From Tetracladium setigerum (Eukaryota; Ascomycota; Leotiomycetes; Helotiales): a stretch of DNA of 64,000 bases. This document shows, one piece after another, positions 37,316 to 47,722 of the stretch (its first letter is position 1; the number at the start of each line of letters is the position of its first letter). The stretch lies in contig PZJY01000011.1 in NCBI GenBank assembly GCA_031472005.1, positions 1,488,001 through 1,552,000 on the forward strand. Direction: 5' to 3'. The position numbers and the translations under genes are program-made. The notes beneath the pieces were generated by a model, which searched no databases, was not told where the DNA came from, and saw nothing but the letters and a program-made list of their open reading frames with translations.

Positions 37316-38022
37316 AGGTTGGAGGTTGTCTGTTCAGTAAATGCGGTAGAGATTGGAGATTACACATGCGGAACATGAGGCGTTGGAGGATATATTTGGG
37401 CTTGCCTTAGACACTACCTGGAGAGTTGAAGGGGTGAAAAGTGATCAGGTTCTCTCAATGGTAAAGAAATTGCGTGGTTTGGTAAAGCATTGGCTAGGGC
37501 ACTTGTTACGTGATTGAGTGTGCACAACGTGACTCGGATATGCTTTGAACAGTGTGCTGAAGTGTTTGAACTAGAAAGTGATAATTATTTTAGTACTTGA
37601 AGATTCAGAGTAAGCTAATTGTGCAGACCCTTACCATTATCAGGGCCGCGTCCGTCGAAGAGCCTTTTTGAACGCAGCACAGTCGCCTGAAAGCAACCAG
37701 ACTTAACTACTGCGGCACCAGATAAATATCACGGATGGTCAATACACAATCTACGATTTTATTTGCTGTATTTTCTTTAAGATGCAAAACAGATTGGGTG
37801 AACATGAAAGTGAATACAGAGGTGCTGTGGTTGTCGATGTCGGGATCTCAGGGCTCATAACAGTCAACTTCATCATCCCGCCTCACCATTTCCCGACAAG
37901 GCATCCTCTCAAAATCACGACAAACGCCACCTCAAATTCCCAAAACCTCAATCAACCGCTTCAAGCAACCTCTCCGAATCAAACCTACCATCCTCAATCT
38001 CAACCCGAACCAGACCTGCAAG

Positions 38023-38696
38023 ATGCAGTTCTCCAACGTCATCACCCTCCTCGCCGTCGCCCTCATGGGACTCACCTCCCCCTCCAAGGCACAAAACTAC
38101 CTCCACAGCTGCTCTTACATCTCGGTGTCTCAGTACAGCGCTCGTCTTCGTGCACAATGCACTGGTCTCAATGGCGTTCCATCGCTTACATTTCTCGATC
38201 TGAACAAGTGGTACCTACCTCCCTACCAAACAATCTCTCAAAACCATCACCCAAATTTTGGAATTGAATCATTCACTAACCCCGCTTCTACAAAACAGCA
38301 TCGGAAACTATAACGGAAATTTTGGCTGGTCTCCCAAGTAAGTGGTTGATGGTTCTCGAGTATTCCTGCGTAGAGATTGGTGGGTTAGTACTGATAAATG
38401 ATGCGAAACAGTGGTGGTGTCAGTGGATCTTGCCGTGATTTCCATGTGTACTCTGGTGGTAGGGAACTTAGGGCTAGCTGTCTCAATTTGGAGGGAAAGA
38501 TTCGCTATGCTAGCATCATCCTTAGTAAGTCTCCAGCTTAGCTTGTTTTGTTCATGGTATGGGTACTAACATTTACTTCGTAGATGAACGAATCAAGAAT
38601 GAGAGAGGAATCATTAAGTGCTGTATGTCCTTTCACGAGAAAACTTCACCAAAATAACCCGAAGATAGAAACTAACCATTTGCAGGGTACGAATAA
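38023..38696 (+). CDS. CVNH-fold secreted protein, copy C
   Basis: Exons 38023-38207, 38299-38337, 38412-38524, 38584-38622, 38686-38696; 387 nt, 128 aa, phases exact. Signal peptide MQFSNVITLLAVALMGLTS..KA, mature QNYLHSCSYISVSQYSA. First half LRAQCTGLNGVPSLTFLDLN, then NIGNYNGNFGW, which lacks the Cys usual at this position. Second half VSGSCRDFHVYSGGRELRAS, CLNLEGKIRYASIILNERI and KNERGIIKCWYE at the end. The terminal exon is only 11 nt including the stop. Confidence 0.85.
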
Positions 38697-39675
38697 TGCA
38701 GGTGCTGGTCGAGATGCTGGAAGGTGGGTTGTACTGGAGGGTGTGGCAATGTCAATTGTGGCATGGGGACAAAAACTTGCAGCAGAACTTCGGACGGATA
38801 CATACTTTATTCTATGCTTTTGTTCGTAGATTTGATGATATTGATGGCTGAGAAAGGACCTTGCTTCGGGTTCTAAAATGCGGTCATCATGTTCTGGTCG
38901 CCGTTCATAATCTGGGAATACATCTGAGGTGCATCCAATCGCTCAATTCCACTCCTTGCCTCGATCAACTTTGTGACCTTTCAGTGCCGAGTCACGCCCA
39001 AGGAAACTAATCGCAATCAATTTAAACCTCTAATTTGTTTCCTTTGCTTGTTTAATTCTGCGCTGAAATGCTTTATTTGTTAAGCAAATTGTACCCCACC
39101 CCCGCATTTTTGATATGGCTTTCCTTCATATCTTGAGGTGCCCTAGAAGTTACCGATTCCAGAGTGTCTCTTAAAAACAGCCCTAATTTTGAGTTGCCAG
39201 AAACTATCCTTTCCCATCACACTGAGAATGCCGTGATGAAATATAAGTAACATTCAGGTAGATATCAAATTACAGGTCGAATAAGCGAGAACGCCAAGAT
39301 AAGACTGCTGGGCAACTAAGTCTGATCTGGAAGGGGGCAAATAAAAGAAAAGCATCATTAACATTAAATTGCTACGTCAATTTCTTTGCTTCGACATCTG
39401 GTGACATACAAGAGTTTAATTTGAAGAAGCAGAGTGAGTTCCTGCTTAGAAATATTATAGGTGAATAGCAAGAGTCTTCTGGAATGCCTGCAAGACTTGG
39501 CCAACTCCAACTCCAACTTTACTGATCTATACCTCCATTATTTTTCTCCTTCACTCGCCCTCATCGACTCGACGAAAAGACACGAGTTTCTTCCCTTAAC
39601 AAACAAGTAACGACCGATATTACGAACTCTCCAATCTACTATTGTAAGTTTGCAACCATCCACAAAACCGCAAAG

Positions 39676-40395
39676 ATGAACAAGTTCTCCTTCGTTCCCC
39701 TCCTGGTCTCCTTGATCGGCTTCCTTGCAGGGCAAGCTCAGGCAATCGGTGGATTTCTCAGCAGCTGCTCTGGTTGCTCTGTTTGGGGTGATTACGAGCA
39801 AGTTGGTTGCACTTGCAGAAATCTCAAGGGTTATCATGCATACACCAGTGTCGGTCTCAACTCATGCATTATGGTAAGAGTGCTTCCCCTTCCCGCTCAA
39901 GTACGGTTCAGTATTTAGAACTTTCTTTTCTTGGAGCGAAGAATACTTTTTTCTTGGGATTGTAGCTAATTTTATGCAGAACAAGTAGGATTCTCGAACA
40001 CATACCTTCCACGATTACAGCTTGCCTCCTTGCAAAATGCTAATATTGTTCTTCTCCAGTGACGGATATATGGGCTGGCAACCACAAGAAAACTTCGCCA
40101 GTAGATGCACTCAATACTTCCTGACTGGCGGTGTTATGGAGTGTCTCTACATGACCAAGAGATACGATTATCGTTGATCTCGCATCAATCTTGGTATGCG
40201 TTCTCCAATCCCAGATCCTGCAATATTTGGCTTTTGTATTAGACCATAAAACTTATAGAGGACCGCCTTACCAATATTGATGGTAGTATTCGTTGCTTGG
40301 TAAGTTCTTTCTTATGAAACCTTCGGCAAAATCATCATGTTTCCTGCTAACCTTTTTTTTCAACTAGTTCCGACGCATGGGCTCACAACCTTGAC
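39676..40395 (+). pseudogene. CVNH-fold gene, copy D, interrupted by in-frame TGA
   Basis: Exons 39676-39873, a 5-nt micro-exon 39980-39984, then 40060 onward. Signal peptide MNKFSFVPLLVSLIGFLAGQ..QA; first half GGFLSSCSGCSVWGDYEQVG, CTCRNLKGYHAYTSVGLNSC, IMNNDGYMGW. The second half starts ENFASRCTQYFLTGGVMECL and reads YDYR followed by TGA at 40175-40177. Beyond the stop, in the same frame and across two more plausible introns, the expected end continues (SRINL, then EDRLTNIDGSIRCL and a short tail to 40395). Translation would give 106 aa, lacking the last strands. A Trp codon is the likely ancestor. Either a recent nonsense mutation or a base error. Confidence 0.7.
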
Positions 40396-41104
40396 ACCTT
40401 TTCGCGATGCGAACTCTTTTCGTGGGTCGTGCATGTTTCTGTTACACGGTGGGCTTATACCTTTTACCTTCAGTATGGTTGGGATACTGAGAGTTGCATT
40501 TGGTTGCTGATTGAGGGTGGCCGTTGCACTCTTGCGACATAGCAGCAGATTGAATCGTTGATCTTCTTTTTAAACCATTGTCCGTTTCTGTGACTCCAAT
40601 CAATTTATAGATTGCCTTGTGCCCTAGCACTCTCCTGATTGACATTATTGAACCATGAATTGCTTTACACGCATGGAAATATTGTGAACTTATGACATGT
40701 GTTTGTTATTAATCGGGAATATTGGCATGTGTTCTTCTTCGAATTTGAGGCTTCAGAGTTATTGCCTAGATAGGGAATTTCCTGAGGCGTACGTAGTTTT
40801 CTAAAAATCAATACCCTTTCTCCTCGCAAGTTCCTATCTTTTTCTGAAATGCTTTGCAACAGATCAAAACGAACTCAATTATTTGGTGGGCTTTTTACAG
40901 TTCACCCTGCGAACTGAGTTGTACCTTTCGGCAGAGCGGAGAACCTGACATCAGAATAAACCTGGAACTCTTCACGTTTCCTCCCATCAAAGCAACAGAC
41001 GATCTCCCCCCAACGAATAAAAGTTAGTGACAGCAATCACGAATCCTTGCAGTAGTTTACAATTTTTCTCCAAACACTACAAAATTATACTCGCCACTGC
41101 CGAA

Positions 41105-41935
41105 ATGAAGACTCTCATCTTCTTTCTCCTCACCGCCATGCTGGCTTTCCTTGTTGAAGTCGTCGAGGCCGGTGGTTTCAGCCACTCCTGTGCAAATATC
41201 GGCATTACCGGCCAAGTCAACAATAACCTCGCACTCAGAGCCAGCTGCAAGGTACGTGACATAATCTCTCTAGGTTGACTCTTCCATACTTGGCTTCTCC
41301 AAAAGCTTCCTGGAATTCGTCGAAGGAGAAGGGAGTTGCCCAGTAAAGCTAACTGTTAAAGGACTTCACTGGTCAATATGGTATCGTGGACACATACATT
41401 GACCTGAACAAATGCATTGCAAACGATGATGGTCAGTCCTCCCTTCCCAAACTTCTGCTACCTTCACACATCTACTGATTGCTCAATGCATAGGCTACAT
41501 GGTGTACCGGTTCATGTGAGCTTCTGTCAAACCATATTTCGAATCTACACAACACTGACAGAGAATAAGGGGAGGATTCCGAGCTGGTAATAGCTGCCGA
41601 AACTGCTATTATGGTACATGGGGAGTCGATCTCACTTGCGATTGCCTGGGTAGAGATCGAAAGACCTGGCGAAGACATTACATCATCTTGGGCAAGCTTT
41701 CAATTCAAACAATATCTGCTGTACCGAGTCAACTAACAAGCCATAACAGATGATGGAGTAAGTTTTCAAACTTCACGATGGCCCCTCGAAATCTGGCACA
41801 AAGAATATGGCTTATGGTCCCTGAAGCCTGACATGTTGAATCACGCATGCAAATTTCCCAATAGAACCACACTAACTACTTGAATTATAGCTCAAGAACA
41901 AGAATGGCCGACTCATGTGCGACTGGGAGGAATGA
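41105..41935 (+). CDS. CVNH-fold secreted protein, copy E (GC-AG intron)
   Basis: Exons 41105-41251, 41362-41431, 41494-41515, 41570-41691, 41750-41757, 41891-41935; 414 nt, 137 aa. Signal peptide MKTLIFFLLTAMLAFLVEVV..EA, mature GGFSHSCANIGITGQ. First half LALRASCKDFTGQYGIVDTY, then IDLNKCIANDDGYMVY. Second half GGFRAGNSCRNCYYGTWGVD, LTCDCLGRDRKTWRRHYIIL and DDGLKNKNGRLMCDWEE. All four consensus strands and Cys pairs are present. The fourth intron starts with GC (GCAAGC at 41692), needed to keep phase; the fifth exon is 8 nt. Confidence 0.87.
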
Positions 41936-42616
41936 TTGGGAGGATTCAACAGAGATGGATGGGGCTCATAACACTGGCAATTGCGAAGACAAGACGCGCA
42001 GATGATGGAAACCATACTTCTTTTTCAGCATTCATGAGCCTTGGTGGAAGATAACTTGTACATTGGTGATAAATAGCATGGTTTTTCTGAAGACTGTGGG
42101 GTTCGTAGTCACCGTCAATCGGAGGGACATGCCTACCTTGAATATCTTAGACGACAACTTGTTTTCGATCTAAATTACTCTCATTCTAAACTGTTTTAAT
42201 ACGTGATTTTCTATGGGTTCAAGAAATCAGTAATTTCTGATGGCTATAAAGGACATGAGGTCCTTATGTGAGGCAGAGTTACCTATTTAACTTGTTCTCA
42301 TTGTGTTCCCGTTTGTTTCTGGGAAAGAAAAGGCATTTCACTTCAGCTAGTCATTTCCCGATTCGGCTTTTAAAGTAAATTAACACAGGAATCAACCTCA
42401 TCTAATGTTCGGGCTGTTACCTGAGGCAACAAAAAATTATCATCTGCCTCTTTTGACCTTCTTCCTCGAGCTGCTTTCCCCACCTACCGACACTTTCAGT
42501 CTTCAACCACCCACGACGACAAGCCTTCTTCACCCCACCGACACTCTCAACCTCTTGACTGAACAACCCCTTTTCAATCAATACAAAGATCGCAAAACAC
42601 TCTAATCATCAACAAG

Positions 42617-43281
42617 ATGAATCTCATTCTTCTCTTCCTCGCCTGCTTGGGCTGCTTCACCTCCATGGTCTCCGCTGGTAATTACCTCATCAGCTGCGAT
42701 AGCCAGCGACTCGACTATGAAATTATCAAGTCTGGTACGGAGTAAGTATCATCTCGATTCCTCCAGATTCTCCAAGAGAGATAGAAACGCCAGGATCGTA
42801 ATATTAGCTAACCCTCTAAAGTATTACCCAAGGCGACATGATCATTCGTGCAATCTGCACTACGCGTGATCAACAACGTGTCTGGACCCAAATCAACCCC
42901 AACAAGTGCTTTGCAAATGCGTTCGGAAACCTCGTATATCGAATGAAGTAAGGATCGATGATACTGATACTGTTAGTATAATGTGCTGACATGAGACTAG
43001 CGGTAACTTTCAACTCTCCTGCGGCGGGTGTGTCTTGAGTCAGCGCCTCAGTTGCAGTTGCAAGGATGGCTCTGGTGGTGTTAATTGGGCACGGGCTATT
43101 CTCAGTAGGTGTTCCATTCTCAAACCGAATTCTAACTGTCGCTCTCAGCAGTCAGTACTAACTCGTGCCAGATGACCACATCAAGAACATTGACGGTACG
43201 CAAATCTACATCTCTCCGGGGCTCATTCATGCTAATTAAACTGCAGGTCAATTGATGTGTGATTGGGAAGGTATTCAATGA
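42617..43281 (+). CDS. CVNH-fold secreted protein, copy F
   Basis: Exons 42617-42741, 42822-42947, 43001-43104, 43172-43195, 43247-43281; 414 nt, 137 aa, phases exact. Signal peptide MNLILLFLACLGCFTSMVSA, mature GNYLISCDSQRLDYEII. First half MIIRAICTTRDQQRVWTQIN, PNKCFANAFGNLVYRM. Second half GNFQLSCGGCVLSQRLSCSC, KDGSGGVNWARAILNDHI and KNIDGQLMCDWEGIQ. The C-terminal sequence is nearest to copy E (GRLMCDWEE), which suggests E and F are sister duplicates. Confidence 0.87.
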
Positions 43282-44097
43282 TTTGGTTCTGCGTAGGTGT
43301 TTTCTGAAGGTAAGCATCTTGATCTCTTTCCGTTTCATGAACAGCCTACGTCCATTGCGATTCGACTTCCAAGTTACACTCCATTCTACTCCACAACTAC
43401 CATTTTACTGATACTTTTCTCTGCGCAGGACGAAAATCAACCCAAACACATGGATCACGAGTACGTCCTCTGATTCTTTCGAATACTTTCTGGGGAAGGT
43501 TTCCGATTTCGTTGAGACAGATTGCGGGGAACTTGGGGGTAAATAAGAAAAGTCATTCTGGGCCGTATGCATGGTGGTTATTATCTGGCAATTGAAAGTT
43601 GGGCAAAGGTATACTTCTAGCACAGTAATGACAATCGAAATTTTCTATACTTGGGTTTCCCAACATCATTGAGACTGACTTCATTATGATCATGATCGTC
43701 TTGTCCATCTTTCAATCACTGCTGGTGTTAAAGAAAGGTTAAGTTCAGTCTCTCTTAGTGGTTAAATGGGTAGTCCAAAGTAAAGCTTCCCTTCTCTTTG
43801 TTTTCTCTCTTTACAATTTCATCGCGCCAAGCCCTTCTGGTATGATTATACAGTTTCGAATGAATAACACTTACAAGGAACCTATTCTCTACCATCTCTT
43901 CTTTCACTATTACTTTTAACTCCTTGACTTTACTTGCTAAATTATGATTCATTGCCGTAAAATGGAACGAGGAATTGGCTACTTAAAGCATCTCTCAATC
44001 CCTCTTCCAACTTCTCTTTTCCAACCAAATAAACAATACCCCGACAACTCAATCTACACCCATATTTCAAAACAAAACAAACCAATACAAATTCAAT

Positions 44098-44328
44098 ATG
44101 CAATTCCTCTCCACCATCACTCTGGCAACCGCCTGCCTCCTCACCTTTGCCTTCCAGGGAGCTAAAGCTGGCAGCTATCTCTCATCTTGCAGGGATGGCG
44201 ATATCCTGGCTGATAGCTTTAGGCTTACTGCCAGTTGCCTTTTTGTCCTACCATCAGGAGGAAGTTTCTACGTTCCTTCTACGATTGACATGAGCCGCTG
44301 TTTGGCGAATAGTGGGGGGCATCTTGTC
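44098..44328 (+). CDS. CVNH-fold gene, copy G: 5' half only
   Basis: One exon of 77 codons ending at a perfect donor (GTGAGT at 44329): signal peptide MQFLSTITLATACLLTFAFQ..KA, then GSYLSSCRDGDILADSF, RLTASCLFVL, STIDMSRCLANSGGHLV. This is a complete first half of a CVNH domain. No second half follows before the next signal peptide at 44614, only pyrimidine-rich DNA in which the same frame stays open. Either the copy lost its 3' exons or it splices, in phase 0, to the second-half exon at 45305 used by copy H. Confidence 0.7.
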
Positions 44329-44613
44329 GTGAGTATCCTTTCCTTTCATCTTTCTTTCTCTTTCTCTACATTTTGTTCATGCTATTTTCGTCTCCTTATT
44401 TACTTTCTTGGCACTTGTATTCACTTGCAAACTTCACTTGAACAATTCATTTGGAAATTTCACTTAAATAGTTTCCCAAGTGTTCAATTTCTTCCCCTTC
44501 CTGCTTCCTTCTTCATTTATCACCTCTTCCAATTTTTCTTCCTGAAAATTCCACCGACATCTCTACACATCTACCCCTCTCACCAACCACCGCATCGACT
44601 CGTCAAAAACAAC

Positions 44614-45639
44614 ATGCATCCCTTCACCATCATCAATCTGGCATTTGCCTGCATGCTAGCTTTGATCTCTCACGGAATCGAAGCTGGTGGATTCGTCAAC
44701 ACATGCAGAAGAATTGGAGTTCTTGGACCCAGACTCTTTGCTGAGTGTGAGACCCGATGGCCCAATCAAGATCATCAGGATACAAAATGGAAACCTGCTG
44801 CTCTGAATTTGGGTTATTGTCTGGTCAATTGGAATGGAAATCTTCGAGTGGGTTATCCTTTCGTCCATGTTGCGTTGTTATTCTGGATTTCGCTTTCAAT
44901 CTGCTTTGCTTCAACCTCCCCTCTGCTCAATTCTGTATTTGTACTCACTTTCATTTTCAAACAATTCCATCTTCACTTCTCTTCCTCCAAATCCCTTCAC
45001 AGCCATCACCAAAACTTATCCGATTATCATCACAACCCTCCCTCATTTCACGTCTCAAACCAAACACGCATTCGTTCGTTATTCTCGCTCTGACTTTTGC
45101 TGCGTCCTACTTTTTATTTTTTTTATTTTTATATATTCACAAACACACCGAGCATTCCTTCATTCCTTCCATCCTACACATTTTCCAGTTTTTTGGCATT
45201 TCCTCCCTCTCACCACCCCCCTCTCCCCTTTCCTCTCCTCATACCACATACCTCATACCCCACATACGAAAAACATCACTGACACCCCCTCTCCTCCCAC
45301 ACAGTTCCAACAAAACGGCGGCGCAGGCGGCTCCTGCAAGAACTGCCGCAAAGTCGATCCCCGGGCGGACTCGGCTGCCTCTGTTTGAAGAGTGATCGAA
45401 AGAACTACCACTGGACTGAAATTGATCTCAGTAAGTTACTATACTTTTCCTCTCCTCCCTGTAAAGAAAGAAGAAACTTGCTAATCAACTCTTTTAACTA
45501 GATCAAGGGATTAAGAATAATAATGTAAGATTCACATCATTACTTCCCCTCTGTTCAGGCTCGATCATTCGAGTTCTTGTTTGGTGGGGAGGAGGGCGTT
45601 TATTCAATTATTTGTGGGAAGGAAATACACGAATGCTAA
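44614..45639 (+). CDS. CVNH-fold secreted protein, copy H (long first intron)
   Basis: Exons 44614-44847, 45305-45430, 45502-45524, about 45595-45639; 142 aa if one base is added. Signal peptide MHPFTIINLAFACMLALISH..EA, mature GGFVNTCRRIGVLGPRL. First half ends PAALNLGYCLVNWNGNLR at donor GTGGGT. The second half resumes after a 457-nt gap (FQQNGGAGGSCKNCRKV) and continues LGCLCLKSDRKNYHWTEIDL, then NQGIKNNN; the last exon (GVYSIICGKEIHEC) is tentative. The second-half exon breaks frame at 45359-45365 (CCCCGGG); one extra C or G restores both protein and splice phase. The large intron contains a further signal-peptide-like relic at 45066. Confidence 0.65.
45066..45130 (+). pseudogene. relic of a third CVNH 5' end (start codon ACG)
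   Basis: Inside the copy H intron, the frame from 45066 reads THSFVILALTFAASYFLF, resembling the copy H signal peptide MHPFTIINLAFACMLAL, with ACG where ATG is expected. The preceding ~60 bases are C/A-rich like the leader of copy H. The first-half domain that should follow is absent and replaced by T-rich DNA. Confidence 0.45.
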
Positions 45640-46354
45640 TTATGTGGAACCCTATAAATAGGGCATTTTGGAATGCGATTGGATGTAGATTGATTGCCCT
45701 CTGGGTCAATCATCCTCTATCATCTCCTCTCTCTCTCTCTCTCTTAAGAACATCACAAAGTTCTCCTAGTTAGTCTGTCTATCTTCAATGAGGTTTGAGG
45801 AGCAGCAAAACACATCGACCGACAACTAAGACAACTTGTTCTCTTGCATGCATGGTTTTCCTTCAACCTCAACACATCCCTCATCAAAACGGAATGAAAT
45901 GGAATGGATATATGAAAATTATGGCGTACTAGGGATGATGGATGGTTTCTTTTTTTCTTTTCGATACTAGAGGTTTAGTGGGTGCTAAATGGTTGGATGG
46001 ATGGAATGGATAGATGGATAGACGGACTGACAGGTTGTATCCCTATAATAAAAACTCGTTTGGTCTCTTAACAATCTTGATAAGTGTGTGAGCCTGATTA
46101 TGTGAATCCGAAGAGTGACACGAACACACGAAGCACAAATGTTAACTAACTCTATACCAAAACGGACTAGAAGTGAAGCATATGTAACTAGACGAACTAG
46201 AAGCTTTTTTTCTCTCGCTCGAAAAAGGGAAAAAAATTCCATAACCACTTTGAGCTTCCATCACATAACAAAATTCGAATTGTTGCAGCAGAAAATATAT
46301 CTTGTTCTATTTTCTTCTCTTTCTGTCCTTATTTCACTCTCTCTCCTTCCTATC
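45640..46354. other. spacer between CVNH array and dehydrogenase gene
   Basis: 3' UTR of copy H at the left and of the convergent dehydrogenase at the right. A (CT)9 run at about 45728-45746 and degenerate GGAT/GGATGGATAGA repeats at 45985-46022 are present. No gene seen. Confidence 0.45.
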
Positions 46355-47722
46355 TTAACGACCACTATTCAAACTCCCCCCTTCCTCAAAAACCGTACTC
46401 TCAATCACCTCAGGATACACCAATCCCCCTTGTCTCCTAACCTCATCCATACACTCCATAATAGCCACACTCTCCTCCCACGGCATACTCTCACTCTCCA
46501 GCTTCCCATCCCTCACACATCTCGCCGCCTCATCGGCCTCCCAAAACATCCCGTGCCCCCACCCATCCCTCTCTGCATCCGTTGGAATAGGACAATGCAC
46601 ATCCTCTACTTTGCCCAACTCACCGCCTTTCATGATAACTCTATAGTGCAATGGACGATAAAGCGGGCCAATGATTTGGATCTCGCCTTTGGTGCCTTGG
46701 ATTCGTGCAGCGGGGCCGGCGGCTGGTGAACCTTCACCGTCGGGGGTGGTACCTACTCGCAAAGCAGTTGTTGCAATGCCGTGGGTGTTTTGGCCAGGGA
46801 ATTGCAAAATGATAGAAGTCAACTCGTCACAGCCCGTACGATCATACTTGTTTATCGCGGCCAAAACCTTTGGTTTTTCCTTCTCTCCCCCGAAGCGGGT
46901 TTGTCCTGACAATGATAGAGAATCTGATACACCCAAGTCAACGAGTAAATCCCCAGATCCAACAGCGCTCCCCCAGCAATATCAAGATTAACCATTCGAT
47001 GCGCATCGTCGAAATCAAGCGTGCCATCCTCCTTCGCATTACCGAACGATAGATCTGCCGTGACACGATGCACTTTTCCAATCAGACCCTCCTTCACCAA
47101 TTCCCGAACTTTAATACTCAAAGGGAAATATCTCGTCCACACTGCCTCCATGAGGAACAATCCCTTTGCTTTTGCGGTTTCATAGAGAATTTTCGCTTGT
47201 GCGGCGTTGACGGTGAATGCCTTTTCGCAGAGAACGTGTTTGCCGGCGTTGAGAGCGAGCATGACGTTTTGGAAGTGGTGGGAGTGAGGGGTCGCGACGT
47301 AGATGATGTCGATTTCTGCGTCGGCGACGAGAGCTTGGTAGGAACCGTAGGATTTGGCGGTTGAGGGGGCTTTGACACCTTTGAGGAATTGAGCGGCGCG
47401 GGCGGAGGATGAGGAGGATGCGGCTGCGTGGAGGGTGTGTTTGATGTCTGTTACTGAGCGGGTGGTGGGGTTGGTGAGGATGTCTTTTGCAAAGACTGGA
47501 GGGGTGATGGTGGAGGTTAGTTTGCTGTTGAGAGAAAGGGTGATAGAGGGAGGAAGTGAGAAAGGAAGTGAGAGAGGAAGTGAGAGAGGAGGTGACGGAG
47601 GAGGGAAATGGATGGATAGGTAGGTATATCTGATATCTGTTGAGGAGGAAGGGACGTTACCTACCTGTTGCGATGCCACCAGTTGCGAGGATACCCCACT
47701 TAACTTCGAATGGAGCAGACAT
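46355..47722 (-). CDS. Gfo/Idh/MocA dehydrogenase (D-xylose / dihydrodiol dehydrogenase type)
   Basis: NAD(P)-dependent cytosolic oxidoreductase, nearest to fungal D-xylose 1-dehydrogenase / trans-dihydrobenzenediol dehydrogenase. Exons on minus: 47722-47665 and 47495-46355; 399 aa. Rossmann start WGILATGGIAT spans the intron. Further motifs are DIIYVATPHSHHFQNVMLAL, the catalytic-type EK pair in HVLCEKAFTVNAAQA, MEAVWTRYFP and DIAGGALLDLGIYSL, all typical of this subfamily. The frame breaks at the C5 run 46887-46891 (G run in coding sense); one extra base joins QDKPASGG to EKEKPKVLAAINKYD and makes the CDS exactly 1200 nt. The 169-nt intron is Pro/Ser-coding and open, so a naive model would include it. 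Confidence 0.87.

Larger units (their letters stand above)
34810..45639 (+). other. tandem array of secreted CVNH-fold genes, with spacers
   Basis: Eight 5' ends and seven 3' halves of small secreted cyanovirin-N homology (CVNH, PF08881-type) genes lie head to tail on the plus strand at 35280, 36333, 38023, 39676, 41105, 42617, 44098 and 44614. Each encodes a ~23-residue signal peptide, then a tandem pair of half-domains with the pattern SC..I......L.A.C...........IDLN.CI.N.dG.L and an equivalent second half. Spacers of 0.5-1.0 kb (34810-35279, 35804-36332, 37316-38022, 38697-39675, 40396-41104, 41936-42616, 43282-44097) hold nothing else that I recognise. No transposon lies within the array. 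The copies are strongly diverged, so the array is old or fast-evolving. Confidence 0.85.

Noticed and set aside
44098..45093. A single 331-codon ORF covering CVNH copies G and H
   Set aside because: It contains two separate signal peptides and two first-half domains joined by pyrimidine-rich DNA that starts with a perfect splice donor. Two 5' exons fit better than one long protein.
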